Shown here piece by piece: positions 1 to 7,245 of a stretch of DNA of 12,281 nucleotides. The stretch spans positions 1 through 12,281 of the forward strand of contig JAFZJK010000134.1 in the NCBI GenBank assembly GCA_017553965.1, written 5' to 3'. This DNA comes from Lachnospiraceae bacterium (GTDB taxonomy: Bacteria; Bacillota_A; Clostridia; Lachnospirales; Lachnospiraceae). Each line of letters begins with the position of its first letter. Position 1 is the stretch's first letter. The notes under the pieces were generated by a model that was given only the letters and a program-made list of their open reading frames with translations, was not told the origin of the DNA and made no database searches. The position numbers were made by a program, and so were the translations under genes.

Positions 1-629
1 AGATCTCCCTTATCTCCCATTTTACTGCGGAGCTTTTTAACATGTGTATCTATAGTTCTGGCATCACCGAAATAATCATAGTTCCATACATTGTTCAATA
101 TCTTATCACGCGATAATGCCACACCTTTGTTTTGTATAAAGTATTCAAGAAGTTCAAACTCCTTTAAACTGAGTTCTATAGGGCTGCCGTCAACATATAC
201 CTCATGAGCCTGCCTGTCGAGCTTAATGCCCCCTATCTCAACAGTATCCGTATCAAAATTACCCGTACGCCTGAGTATCGCATCTATACGGGCCACAAGG
301 ATCTTGGGACTGAACGGTTTTGTTATATATTCATCGACACCAAGCTCAAAACCGAGCAATTCGTCCTTTTCATCTCCCCTTGCCGTAAGCATGATGATCG
401 GCACCTTGGAATTTTTCCTTATCTCACGGCATACCTGCCAGCCGTCCATCTTGGGCATCATTACATCCAAAATGATAAGCGCTATATCCTTTTCGGAATA
501 GAAAATATCGCAAGCCTGCTCACCATCGGCAGCCTCCAATACCTGTATCCCGTTTTTATTCAGGAAGTCTTTGACCAGTTTTCTCATCCTGCTCTCATCA
601 TCAGCTATCAGAACCTTGATCACGTCCAT
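1..629 (-). CDS. OmpR/PhoB-family response regulator, partial (3' end outside window)
   Basis: DNA-binding two-component response regulator. The first 209 codons are visible; the C-terminal end is cut by the window edge. The receiver domain (about residues 4-120) has the acidic pair D10-D11, phosphoacceptor D55 in the LDVMMPKMDG motif, T82 and the conserved K104 followed by P. A winged-helix DNA-binding domain follows, with ELSLKEFELLEYF and a recognition-helix region around RTIDTHVKKLRSKM. The start at 629 is set by GGGAGG at 638-643, eight bases upstream. The start lies inside the end of the upstream membrane-protein gene (29-base overlap), so translation is probably coupled. By family knowledge it should be phosphorylated by a histidine kinase, which may be encoded just past position 1. 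Its target genes are unknown. The family call is secure; a specific name (PhoB, WalR or other) cannot be given. Confidence 0.95.
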   Translation of the reverse strand, partial: MDVIKVLIADDESRMRKLVKDFLNKNGIQVLEAADGEQACDIFYSEKDIALIILDVMMPKMDGWQVCREIRKNSKVPIIMLTARGDEKDELLGFELGVDEYITKPFSPKILVARIDAILRRTGNFDTDTVEIGGIKLDRQAHEVYVDGSPIELSLKEFELLEYFIQNKGVALSRDKILNNVWNYDYFGDARTIDTHVKKLRSKMGDKGD

Positions 630-1326
630 CTGTTTCGCCTCCCAATTGACTTTCTTTTTCCCTTATTGCCTGCTCACGTTCGGATAGTTCTTCCGCCCAG
701 GCTGCATATTTATCCTGTATGTTTTTCTCCGTATCGCTGAATGGGGTATTCCCGCTCTTTACTGCTAGGATAAATAATATAAGTATTATGATAAACAGTG
801 CAGAAATAACATAATAGCACTTTTTAACCTTGTTCTTATAATGGTCCGCCACGGATTTCAACTTATTCTCACGATCGATATGACTTTTTATATCGCGCTT
901 TAACTGTTTTTCCTCATTCGAAAACTCTTCTTCTATCTTGTTCTCCAAGGTGTTTAAGCCTTCATCCATGTTCTCTTCGCCCTGAGAAATGGCAGCATCG
1001 GTCTCCAATGCGTCTTCGTCACCGTACGATGAAAGCTTGCCCTTTTTATTGTTTTCCCCCTTTATCGGGATCATCCTGATCTGCGAATCATCCACCACAC
1101 CGCTTTGGATACAGTAATCTCTAAGCTGTTTTAAAAAGGTCAGCCCGACAACGGTATTCATATCCTGACGGTCAAGCAGCTTATAGTACACAAGCAGTGC
1201 AACCTGGGGATCGCTTATATTCATTCTCTCGGAAACATATTCTATTATATCGGACTCTTTTTTTGCCAAAGCATAGTCCATCGAGTCATCAAACTGGAAA
1301 CCGCCAATCTTTAATCCTTCCCACAT
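601..1326 (-). CDS. Single-pass membrane protein with coiled-coil segments, unknown function
   Basis: I do not recognise this 241-residue protein. Residues 1-90 look like a compact helical domain (containing GLTFLKQLRDYC). Residues 95-125 form an acidic low-complexity linker, and 126-168 a highly charged, probably coiled-coil helix. A single transmembrane helix spans about 171-189 (YYVISALFIIILILFILAV). The tail at 198-241 is again helical and charged, ending in a polar stretch. Lysines before the helix (KNKVKKC) suggest the N-terminal part is cytoplasmic and the tail outside, by the positive-inside rule. The start has AAGGAG upstream. The gene begins 14 bases after the lipoprotein gene stops and overlaps the response regulator by 29 bases, so all three are probably co-transcribed. 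The arrangement suggests a link between an envelope event and the regulator, but this is inference. Confidence 0.85.
   Translation of the reverse strand: MWEGLKIGGFQFDDSMDYALAKKESDIIEYVSERMNISDPQVALLVYYKLLDRQDMNTVVGLTFLKQLRDYCIQSGVVDDSQIRMIPIKGENNKKGKLSSYGDEDALETDAAISQGEENMDEGLNTLENKIEEEFSNEEKQLKRDIKSHIDRENKLKSVADHYKNKVKKCYYVISALFIIILILFILAVKSGNTPFSDTEKNIQDKYAAWAEELSEREQAIREKESQLGGETDGRDQGSDS
638..643 (-). promoter_or_regulatory. Ribosome binding site of the response regulator gene
   Basis: GGGAGG on the minus strand, eight bases before the ATG at 629. It lies entirely within the coding sequence of the upstream gene, which supports translational coupling and fixes the start of the response regulator. 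Confidence 0.8.
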
Positions 1327-1340
1327 GCCAGATCTCCTTT

Positions 1341-2039
1341 TTAGTTTGTTTCAATAGAGTCTATAATGATCTCTGCCTCCTGATCCTCCTCGTAAGACGC
1401 TATAACCTTATCCAGAACATCAAGACCATCATATGCTTGTCCGAACACGGCAATATGTCCGGTCAGCCACGGTGCTCCTCCGTACTTCATGAATAAGTCA
1501 AGTTCCTCACGGGTAATCTCTGTCTCATATCCGAATTTGATATAGTCTGTAAAAGTATAGCCCTTATGTTCAATAAGAGTCTCCATATCGGCAAGGCTCT
1601 GTTTATCTATGCATACGATCTCAAACCCCGAAGCATTACACTTATCATCGTCAGATGGGCTAAAGCATAACGCCCCCTTAAACGGATACAGATGTCCGCT
1701 GTGCTCACGGGTTACTTTTTTATCCGCATCCTTTGTTTCGCTTCCGGCCATCAGGATATAATCCTCTATAATGTTATATACGGGCTTTCCGTCATAATAA
1801 CCCGACCGGCACGCATTAAGGAACGCCTCGACAAGTTCAGGCTCCTCATCGGTATATAGCCTGAAAGATATGGAGCCGTAATCTCTTATATTGATCCTGG
1901 CCAGGCTGTATTTTCCTTCTTTCGTAAACTGTTTCGGAGTCTCTGTTTCTTCATCCGAACAGCCCGACACAAATATTATGCAAAAAACAAGCACAAACAT
2001 GATGCTTATTCTTTTTTTAATGTTAGTTTTTCTTAACAT
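1341..2039 (-). CDS. Cyclophilin-like lipoprotein, probably catalytically degenerate
   Basis: Predicted lipoprotein of 232 residues. An N-terminal positively charged stretch and hydrophobic helix end in the lipobox VSGC, with C27 as the lipidated cysteine, so the mature protein should sit on the outer face of the membrane. The rest resembles cyclophilin-type peptidyl-prolyl isomerases: ISFRLYTDEEPELVEAFLNACRSGYYDG, a GALCF strand, and a C-terminal LTGHIAVFGQAYDGLDVLDKV matching the usual LxGxxxxFGxVxxGxxVxxK pattern. The catalytic FHRVIxxFMxQGG segment reads VYNIIEDYILMAG here, placing asparagine (N89) where the catalytic arginine belongs and methionine where the glutamine should be, so prolyl isomerase activity is doubtful. 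A TTG two codons upstream (2043-2045) is in frame, but AGAGG at 2046-2050 is better spaced for the ATG at 2039. First gene of a three-gene operon. Confidence 0.85.
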   Translation of the reverse strand: MLRKTNIKKRISIMFVLVFCIIFVSGCSDEETETPKQFTKEGKYSLARINIRDYGSISFRLYTDEEPELVEAFLNACRSGYYDGKPVYNIIEDYILMAGSETKDADKKVTREHSGHLYPFKGALCFSPSDDDKCNASGFEIVCIDKQSLADMETLIEHKGYTFTDYIKFGYETEITREELDLFMKYGGAPWLTGHIAVFGQAYDGLDVLDKVIASYEEDQEAEIIIDSIETN

Positions 2040-2045
2040 TTCCAA

Positions 2046-2050
2046 CCTCT
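2046..2050 (-). promoter_or_regulatory. Ribosome binding site of the cyclophilin-like lipoprotein gene
   Basis: AGAGG on the minus strand, six bases before the ATG at 2039. It is only zero bases from the in-frame TTG at 2045, which argues for the ATG. Confidence 0.65.
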
Positions 2051-2072
2051 TTTAATCGTATCCCTATATATC

Positions 2073-2101
2073 ATTTTATGTGAATTACCGCAACATGTCA
2101 A
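2073..2101 (-). promoter_or_regulatory. Sigma-70/SigA promoter of the lipoprotein / membrane protein / response regulator operon
   Basis: On the minus strand a perfect TTGACA (2096-2101) is followed by a 17-base spacer and TAAAAT (2073-2078). Transcription should start near 2066, giving a leader of about 27 bases before the lipoprotein start. It lies just beyond the ssrA terminator, so the operon starts independently of the rnr-smpB-ssrA cluster. Confidence 0.85.
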
Positions 2102-2139
2102 CTTTTATATGGGTTAAAACACAAAAAAATCACAAATAA

Positions 2140-2178
2140 AAAAGACATATGATCGGCTGTTTCTTTCATATGTCTTTT
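2140..2178 (-). terminator. Rho-independent terminator of ssrA
   Basis: Perfect 12-bp inverted repeat, AAAAGACATATG (2140-2151) and CATATGTCTTTT (2167-2178), around a 15-base loop. On the minus strand it is followed by a T-rich run (TTTTTTATTTG). It begins four bases past the tmRNA 3' end. The weak A/T-rich stem relies on its length. Confidence 0.85.
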
Positions 2179-2181
2179 AAG

Positions 2182-2567
2182 TGGACCAGAGGGGAGTCGA
2201 ACCCCTGTCCGAAAGCCTATTCACCCCGGTTTCTTCCATCACAGTCTGTGATCTGTCATTCCCTCTATGTCACGCCCACAGACAGGCTTGACATTTCAGT
2301 AGCTTCATGTTTCTACTTCCGGCTCAAAGCTTTGCCGAAAGAGTTCCCCACCTGGATGACGCCGGTTACGGGAGTAAACCCCCGCGGGACCTCACGGCTT
2401 CTCCTCCTGCGCAGTGGGCTACACAGGTCCGACGTGCTGCACGTTAGGCAGCTAAAGCGTAATTTTCATTAGCGTTTATATTTAGTTATCCGTTTATTTA
2501 GGTGAGTTCAGACTCTCACCGATGGCTTCCAAAGCTTCAAAACCCCCGTCGAAACCAGTACTGGCCC
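2182..2567 (-). ncRNA. ssrA: tmRNA (transfer-messenger RNA)
   Basis: tmRNA rescues ribosomes stalled on mRNAs without a stop codon: it is charged with alanine, enters the A site with SmpB, and supplies a short reading frame for a degradation tag. The 5' end GGGCCAG (2561-2567) pairs with the 3' acceptor strand CTGGTCC (2183-2189), with one G-U pair. The 5' region has the signature GGTTTCGACGGGG, and the 3' region has the T arm AGGGG-TTCGACT-CCCCT. The tag frame at 2444-2473 reads ANENYALAA then TAA, preceded by the usual A/T-rich stretch. Length is about 386 nt, normal for one-piece tmRNA. The 3' CCA is not fully encoded (the gene reads ACTT after the acceptor), so it would be added by tRNA nucleotidyltransferase. 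smpB ends 35 bases upstream. Confidence 0.97.
2444..2473 (-). other. tmRNA tag reading frame (ANENYALAA, stop)
   Basis: Resume codon GCT (2471-2473), then AAT GAA AAT TAC GCT TTA GCT GCC and stop TAA (2444-2446). The ending YALAA is the standard signal for ClpXP-type proteases. The next in-frame stop upstream is TAA, seven codons ahead of the tag's own start region, so a somewhat longer frame is formally possible. By analogy with the E. coli tag (ANDENYALAA), GCT is the best resume codon. Confidence 0.85.
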
Positions 2568-2572
2568 GTTGG

Positions 2573-2601
2573 TATATAGGATCGGCTGTGATCCTTTTAA
2601 G
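2573..2601 (-). promoter_or_regulatory. Possible ssrA promoter (weak)
   Basis: TATATA at 2573-2578 lies at the right distance (-11 to -6) from the tmRNA 5' end at 2567. A 17-base spacer upstream leads to a poor -35 (CTTAAA, 2596-2601). The tmRNA may instead be processed from an rnr-smpB-ssrA transcript. Confidence 0.35.
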
Positions 2602-2602
2602 A

Positions 2603-3082
2603 TCAGCCGTAATTCCTCTCCTTGAAACTCTTTTCTTCTTCTCGTTTTCTGTCCTTTTCCGCGATAGTCTCACGCTTGTCATAGAGCTTTTTACCTTTGG
2701 CAAGTCCTATAAGCACCTTTACAAGACCGTGATCCAGGTACACCTCAAGCGGTACTACGGTGTAACCCTTAACCTTTACTCCGGCATCGAGTTTCCTTAT
2801 CTCTGCACGGTGAAGAAGAAGTTTTCGGGTCCTTAACGGATCCTTGTTAAAAATATTCCCCTTTTCATACGGACTGACATGCATTCCGAATATGTAGACT
2901 TCGTTATTCTCTATCTTGATATAGGATTCTTTGATGCTGCACTTACCCATTCTCATGGATTTTACTTCAGTACCGTGCAGTGAGATGCCGGCCTCATATT
3001 TTTCTTCGATAAAATAGTCAAAATAAGCTTTTTTGTTATTCGCAATAAGCTTTCTCGGCTTTTCCTTAGCCAACCTTCTCAC
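2603..3082 (-). CDS. smpB: SsrA-binding protein SmpB
   Basis: Small basic RNA-binding protein that carries tmRNA to stalled ribosomes. The 159-residue length is typical. Family signatures: [23 protein letters not shown] and HGTEVKS (residues 11-42), the RNA-binding barrel with [26 protein letters not shown], and GKKLYDKRE at 130-138 leading into the lysine/arginine-rich tail that folds into the empty mRNA channel. The start shown is GTG; AGGA lies seven bases upstream. An in-frame TTG three codons later (3071-3073) would give MAKEKPRK, closer to many SmpB N-termini, so the start is uncertain by three residues. It lies 76 bases after rnr and just before ssrA, so all partners of trans-translation are adjacent. 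Confidence 0.97.
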   Translation of the reverse strand: MRRLAKEKPRKLIANNKKAYFDYFIEEKYEAGISLHGTEVKSMRMGKCSIKESYIKIENNEVYIFGMHVSPYEKGNIFNKDPLRTRKLLLHRAEIRKLDAGVKVKGYTVVPLEVYLDHGLVKVLIGLAKGKKLYDKRETIAEKDRKREEEKSFKERNYG

Positions 3083-3158
3083 TTCCTTTCCTATATCATC
3101 ATTTTATCGCGTAGCTTCCCGTAACTGACCGCAACCGCCTTAATACCAGATGGCAGTA

Positions 3159-5399
3159 TCAAGCCTCTGCATTTTCGTCGCATATCGAGAATATTATGCT
3201 CCGCAATAATTTATCGGCTTCTTCAAGCTTAACCTTAACCCTCTGTCCGAGTTTATAGCATTTGCTCTGGTTCTTGCCGATAAGCTGGTAATGCTCCTCG
3301 TCAAAGTAATAGTAATCATCCTTAAACTCATCGATCTTTACCATGCCTTCAACGGTATTGGGCAGCTCAATATATATGCCCATGGTCGAAATACCGGATA
3401 TAACACCATCAAATGTCTCTCCGATATGAGGAGCCATAAATTCAATCTTTTTAAGCTTCTGTACTTCACGCTCTGCTTCATCCGCCCTGCGTTCGCACTT
3501 GCTCGACATAAATGCTACATCACTTAAGATCTTGTTGTAATGATTGATGCGCCTTTCATTAAGCTTACCGCGCAGGTTCTCCTTGATGATACGATGTATC
3601 TGCAGATCGGGATAACGTCTGATGGGTGAAGTAAAGTGACAGTAATACTTGGACGCCAGTCCGAAGTGCCCGTCGCACGTGGTAGTATACTTTGCCTGCT
3701 TCATCGACCTTAATGTAAGTCTGCTGATAAGAGCTTCTTCATCGGTACCTTCGATCTTCTCAAGAAGCTTCTGCAGTTCCTTCGGATGAATATCTTCATT
3801 CCCCATCTTTATGGTATATCCGAAATTATTGATAAAAATACCGAGCTTTGTAATCTTTTCAGGGTCCGGCGTATCATGCGTACGATAAACAAACGGGAGC
3901 TCCTGCCAGAAATAATCCTCAGCAACGGTTTCGTTGGCTGCCAGCATGAAATCCTCTATGATCTTGGTAGCCCTGTTGCGGTCATAGGGCTTGATCTCGG
4001 TAGGCTTACCCTTTTCATCAACCAGTATCTCACACTCGGGGATATCAAAGTCAATTGAGCCCCTCTTGTGTCTCTTTGATCTCAGTATCTCGCTAAGCTC
4101 CAGACAAAGATCGAACATTTCAGCAAAATCCCTGTATTCATCAAGAGTCTGCAAGATCTCATCGGATAATTCTTCCTTAAACTTCAGCTCTGTTATTTTA
4201 ACGTTTTTATCCGCAAGTTTAGAGAAAAGCTCTTCCTTACTGCCGTCATAGTTTTCGATGGCATCGTTTACTCTCTGGACATTCGTATAAGTCATGCGTC
4301 TGTCTACGTTTATCAGAGTCTCGGCTATTCTGTGACCTTTTATCTCACCCTTGGGACTGATATCCATTATACAGCTCATGGCAAGACGGTCAGTCCCCTG
4401 GTTAAGTGAACAGATACCGTTTGAAAGCTCATGAGGAAGCATAGGGATAACACTGTCTATAAGATAATTACTTGTTCCACGCTTTAATGCCTCTTTATCA
4501 AGCGGAGAGTTTTCACGCACATATTCCGACACATCGGCTATATGCACACCGAGTGTGTACATACCGTCCTTTTTGGAGATGGTTATGGCATCGTCTAAGT
4601 CTTTTGCCGACTCGCTGTCTATAGTGATGGTCTTTTCATCCCTTAGATCAAGCCTGCCGATCTTATCTTCTTCAGCCACCTCGGAAGGGATGGTCTTAAG
4701 CTCATTAACCACACCGTCAGGGAACTCCAGCGGGATACCAAACGCTCTGATGACCGATACTATATCGGTACCCGGATCGTCAATATGCCCTATGATCTCC
4801 GTTACATGACCTTCAGGGTTTTTATCCGGACCACCGAAATCCGTCATCTCGACCACAACCTTGTGGCCTGTGACTGCACCCTTGGTGAACCCGTGCGGGA
4901 TAAATATGTCAGACCCGAACTTTCTGTTATCCGGTATAACAAAACCGTAAGTCTTGGTACGCTGGAATGTACCGGTGATCTTATCGTTTGCTCTTTCAAG
5001 GATGCTTACAACCTCGCCCTCACGGCTTCTTCCCCTTGAAGGCTCATCCACGATACTGATAAGTACCTTGTCTTTATCATGAGCACTGCCTGTTTTATCC
5101 GGCGGGATAAAAATATCCTCCTCTTCACCCTCAATCCGGACAAAACCGAAGCCCTTAGCCGTACCCATAAAATATCCGGCCATCATTTCGGCACCTGCTG
5201 CCCTTAAGCGGCTTTTTCCGTCATAGAGTACCTTACCTTCGGAGATAAGCTTATCTATAACTTCCTTAAACTCTTCTTTTTCGTTTCTGGGTACCTGTAA
5301 GAGACTTGCCAGTTCCTTCAGCTTCATCGGAGTGTACTCAGCACTCTGAATAAAAGCGTATATTCGTTCCTTTTTCTCCTCTAATTCCTGTATATCCAT
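3159..5399 (-). CDS. rnr: Ribonuclease R (3'-5' exoribonuclease, RNB family)
   Basis: Processive hydrolytic exonuclease that degrades structured RNA and, with tmRNA-SmpB, defective messages. The 746 residues show the full RNase R order: an N-terminal winged-helix region (about 1-65), two cold-shock-like domains (about 70-200, with GFGFVRIEGEEEDIFIPP and YGFVIPDNRKFGSDIFIP), the RNB catalytic domain (about 245-610), and a C-terminal S1 domain (about 659-740). The catalytic acidic cluster is in IDSESAKDLDDAI (D261, D267, D269, D270), and the RNB signature HFTSPIRRYPDLQIHR is at 588-603. The long lysine-rich tail of the E. coli enzyme is absent. The start has GGGGTGAG upstream. It precedes smpB and ssrA, a conserved order in Firmicutes, though the usual neighbour secG is not seen here. 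Confidence 0.97.
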   Translation of the reverse strand: MDIQELEEKKERIYAFIQSAEYTPMKLKELASLLQVPRNEKEEFKEVIDKLISEGKVLYDGKSRLRAAGAEMMAGYFMGTAKGFGFVRIEGEEEDIFIPPDKTGSAHDKDKVLISIVDEPSRGRSREGEVVSILERANDKITGTFQRTKTYGFVIPDNRKFGSDIFIPHGFTKGAVTGHKVVVEMTDFGGPDKNPEGHVTEIIGHIDDPGTDIVSVIRAFGIPLEFPDGVVNELKTIPSEVAEEDKIGRLDLRDEKTITIDSESAKDLDDAITISKKDGMYTLGVHIADVSEYVRENSPLDKEALKRGTSNYLIDSVIPMLPHELSNGICSLNQGTDRLAMSCIMDISPKGEIKGHRIAETLINVDRRMTYTNVQRVNDAIENYDGSKEELFSKLADKNVKITELKFKEELSDEILQTLDEYRDFAEMFDLCLELSEILRSKRHKRGSIDFDIPECEILVDEKGKPTEIKPYDRNRATKIIEDFMLAANETVAEDYFWQELPFVYRTHDTPDPEKITKLGIFINNFGYTIKMGNEDIHPKELQKLLEKIEGTDEEALISRLTLRSMKQAKYTTTCDGHFGLASKYYCHFTSPIRRYPDLQIHRIIKENLRGKLNERRINHYNKILSDVAFMSSKCERRADEAEREVQKLKKIEFMAPHIGETFDGVISGISTMGIYIELPNTVEGMVKIDEFKDDYYYFDEEHYQLIGKNQSKCYKLGQRVKVKLEEADKLLRSIIFSICDENAEA

Positions 5400-5437
5400 A
5401 ATCTCACCCCAATATAATTAATACCCCGTATCTATTG

Positions 5438-5466
5438 ATTATACTATGAAAACCCCGATTAAGCAA
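5438..5466 (-). promoter_or_regulatory. Promoter of rnr-smpB(-ssrA)
   Basis: Minus strand: TTGCTT (5461-5466), 17-base spacer, perfect TATAAT (5438-5443). Start expected near 5431, leaving a leader of about 30 bases. It begins seven bases past the stop of the esterase-GNAT gene, so rnr has its own promoter; read-through from upstream cannot be excluded because no clear terminator separates them. Confidence 0.65.
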
Positions 5467-5472
5467 GTAAAA

Positions 5473-7113
5473 TCAAAGGGGCTTTGGCAGTTCCAGCTCA
5501 ATAACCCTTACTTCACGGCCTTTGACTGTCAGATTATGAGTACTTATGCATTCACACTCCTTAAAGCCTACCGATCTGTAACAGTTATATGCCGCAGCAT
5601 TACATTCACATACTCCGAGAGTAACCTTCTTCGCCTTAAGTATCTCAAAAGCATACTTTAATCCGAGTTCCAGCATCCTCTTGCCGTAACCCATACCGCG
5701 TTTTGAGTTATCCACTACGATCCATCCCAAACGGATGACTCTTTTGTCTCCGTTCAGATATCTCATGATGAAATGACCTACCGCACCGCTGTCATCATAA
5801 GCAGTCATTGGATAGAAATTGTCAGGCTCCGCACAGTCACCGTTCTGTTCCGTATACTTTTTATTTATTGTCTCGCCGTCTATAGGGAAGCTTCCGAATC
5901 TTGCACCGCCCCACATATCAAATACTTCTTCATCCATCAGCCACGATGCGATCTTTTCGCTGTCGCAGCTCTTATAAGGCCTCAGCCTTAACATCGGAGC
6001 ATTTCCGGCTTCCTGTCCGGCAAATACCGTGGTCTTCATGGGTGCAATATCTATTTCACCCATATTCAGATACATATGGTTGAAATATTTAACTATCTGC
6101 TCCATATCTTCCTCGAGTACGGCATGTCCGACCTTATGGAAATTGACAACCAAATGATCCGAAAGATCATTTTCCTTGTAAACTTCGTCCGCTTTTTTAT
6201 AGCACTCCCACATAGCGGGTGCGTTAACCCAGTCCTCACCTGTGCATGCCGCTACGATAAAATAATACCTGTCGGGGGACATGGCAAGTAATGCCAGATT
6301 TTCCTGGTCAATGGGTATATCGGAAGGTGCCTTATAATCAAGGAACTTATCATTAAACCATCCGCGTTCCGCATCCGACTGCAGGCAGTCAAGAGGCTCA
6401 TTCTTTCCGTATGTATATTCTGCAGGAGCTCCCACTTTTCTTAAGTCATATGTTTTTCCGCAGGAAACGAAATTATAAAGTGCCAGTCCGCCGGCACCGG
6501 AGCATGCGGGTATCGTCATCCTAAATCTGTCATCAAATGCACCGCATACCGCAGTTGCCTTTCCGTACCTTGAAACACCGGTTACCATAGAGGCATCCGG
6601 ATCAAGTCCGAATTCTTTTCCAAGACCGTTATACACGGCATCCAGGACCTTAGAAGCTCCCCAGGCCCATGCCATAAGGGCACCTGTCTGTGAACCCGAT
6701 TCACTTCCGTAAGGATACAGGTCGTAAAAAGCACCGTTATGTTCAGTATCATCCGAAGCTATCTTACCTATTTCCATGAAGAACAGAGCATACCCTTTAT
6801 TAAGAGCATAGTCAAGCGGCTGGATAGGATGCATACAGATAATGAACGGTGATCCTTTTGCATACTCTTTCCTGTCCTCATCCTTAGGGATATATGCATG
6901 TATGATAAATTCCGTTTTCTTATCGTCTTTCTCAACTTTTATTTTAACGAGTTCCCCGCCTATCACCTCAAAAGGATTACGGAACCCTCCTCTTTTCTCC
7001 TTAGCCTTCGGATCCTCTCCCAAAAGCTCATACGAAACCTTCTCTCCGCTTCTCCATACTCCGTACATGTTTTCTTCGTAAAAACGACGGATCTCCTGCT
7101 TGTCGAACGACAT
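5473..7113 (-). CDS. Fusion protein: CE15 glucuronoyl-esterase-like hydrolase + GNAT acetyltransferase
   Basis: A 546-residue two-domain protein. Residues about 20-360 form an alpha/beta-hydrolase domain like CE15 glucuronoyl esterases: the nucleophile elbow GVSRYGK (S181) matches the family GCSRxGK, followed by GAFDDRFRM and CSGAGG. VAACTGEDWVNAP carries a likely acid (E293 or D294), and KVGHAVLEED carries the probable catalytic H330. CE15 enzymes split ester links between lignin and glucuronoxylan. Residues about 374-539 form a GNAT domain with the acetyl-CoA loop KRGMGYGKRM (471-480) and a C-terminal NCYRSVGF motif. There is no signal peptide, so it is probably cytoplasmic, unlike typical secreted CE15 enzymes. 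An in-frame GTG at 7144-7146 would add 11 residues, but AAGAGGTG (7120-7127) favours the ATG at 7113. The domain calls are solid; the substrate is unknown. Confidence 0.85.
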   Translation of the reverse strand: MSFDKQEIRRFYEENMYGVWRSGEKVSYELLGEDPKAKEKRGGFRNPFEVIGGELVKIKVEKDDKKTEFIIHAYIPKDEDRKEYAKGSPFIICMHPIQPLDYALNKGYALFFMEIGKIASDDTEHNGAFYDLYPYGSESGSQTGALMAWAWGASKVLDAVYNGLGKEFGLDPDASMVTGVSRYGKATAVCGAFDDRFRMTIPACSGAGGLALYNFVSCGKTYDLRKVGAPAEYTYGKNEPLDCLQSDAERGWFNDKFLDYKAPSDIPIDQENLALLAMSPDRYYFIVAACTGEDWVNAPAMWECYKKADEVYKENDLSDHLVVNFHKVGHAVLEEDMEQIVKYFNHMYLNMGEIDIAPMKTTVFAGQEAGNAPMLRLRPYKSCDSEKIASWLMDEEVFDMWGGARFGSFPIDGETINKKYTEQNGDCAEPDNFYPMTAYDDSGAVGHFIMRYLNGDKRVIRLGWIVVDNSKRGMGYGKRMLELGLKYAFEILKAKKVTLGVCECNAAAYNCYRSVGFKECECISTHNLTVKGREVRVIELELPKPL

Positions 7114-7119
7114 ATGCCA

Positions 7120-7127
7120 CACCTCTT
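7120..7127 (-). promoter_or_regulatory. Ribosome binding site of the esterase-GNAT gene
   Basis: AAGAGGTG on the minus strand, six to eight bases before the ATG at 7113. It lies inside the longer GTG-started frame and so decides for the shorter protein. Confidence 0.7.
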
Positions 7128-7169
7128 TTCCATTGGATAGAAACACCGCAGATCACGATGTTTCCTTTG

Positions 7170-7175
7170 ATTATA
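7170..7175 (-). promoter_or_regulatory. Probable -10 box of the esterase-GNAT gene
   Basis: Perfect TATAAT on the minus strand, about 57 bases before the start codon. No good -35 is found at 16-18 bases (the hexamer at 17 is CATGAA; a TTGCAT lies 20 bases away), so the promoter may be weak or activator-dependent. Confidence 0.4.
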
Positions 7176-7216
7176 TTACTACTTTTCCTTATTTCATGCA
7201 AGAAATAAAAATAGTC

Positions 7217-7245
7217 TTGACGGAATAGTCTTATAAGAGTAAAAT
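7217..7245 (+). promoter_or_regulatory. Promoter of the DHH phosphoesterase gene
   Basis: TTGACG (7217-7222), 17-base spacer, TAAAAT (7240-7245). The start of transcription would be near 7252, giving a leader of about 65 bases before the ATG at 7318. Confidence 0.7.

Noticed and set aside
204..740. Plus-strand open frame of 178 codons
   Set aside because: Antisense to the response regulator, which has every receiver and DNA-binding motif; the plus frame resembles no protein.
2149..2472. Plus-strand open frame of 107 codons
   Set aside because: It runs antisense over the tmRNA gene, whose pairing ends, T arm and tag are clear; it has no ribosome binding site and no protein-like composition.
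2581..2609. Inverted repeat at the end of smpB as a terminator
   Set aside because: The arms pair only with a two-base bulge and no T run follows on the minus strand; a terminator here would also separate smpB from ssrA without need.
2494..2703. Minus-strand open frame of 69 codons overlapping the smpB end and the tmRNA 5' part
   Set aside because: It is a shifted reading of the smpB 3' end and the ssrA 5' region; SmpB in the other frame has all family motifs.
7114..7146. Upstream GTG start for the esterase-GNAT gene
   Set aside because: No ribosome binding site precedes it, and the real one (AAGAGGTG) lies inside that extension.
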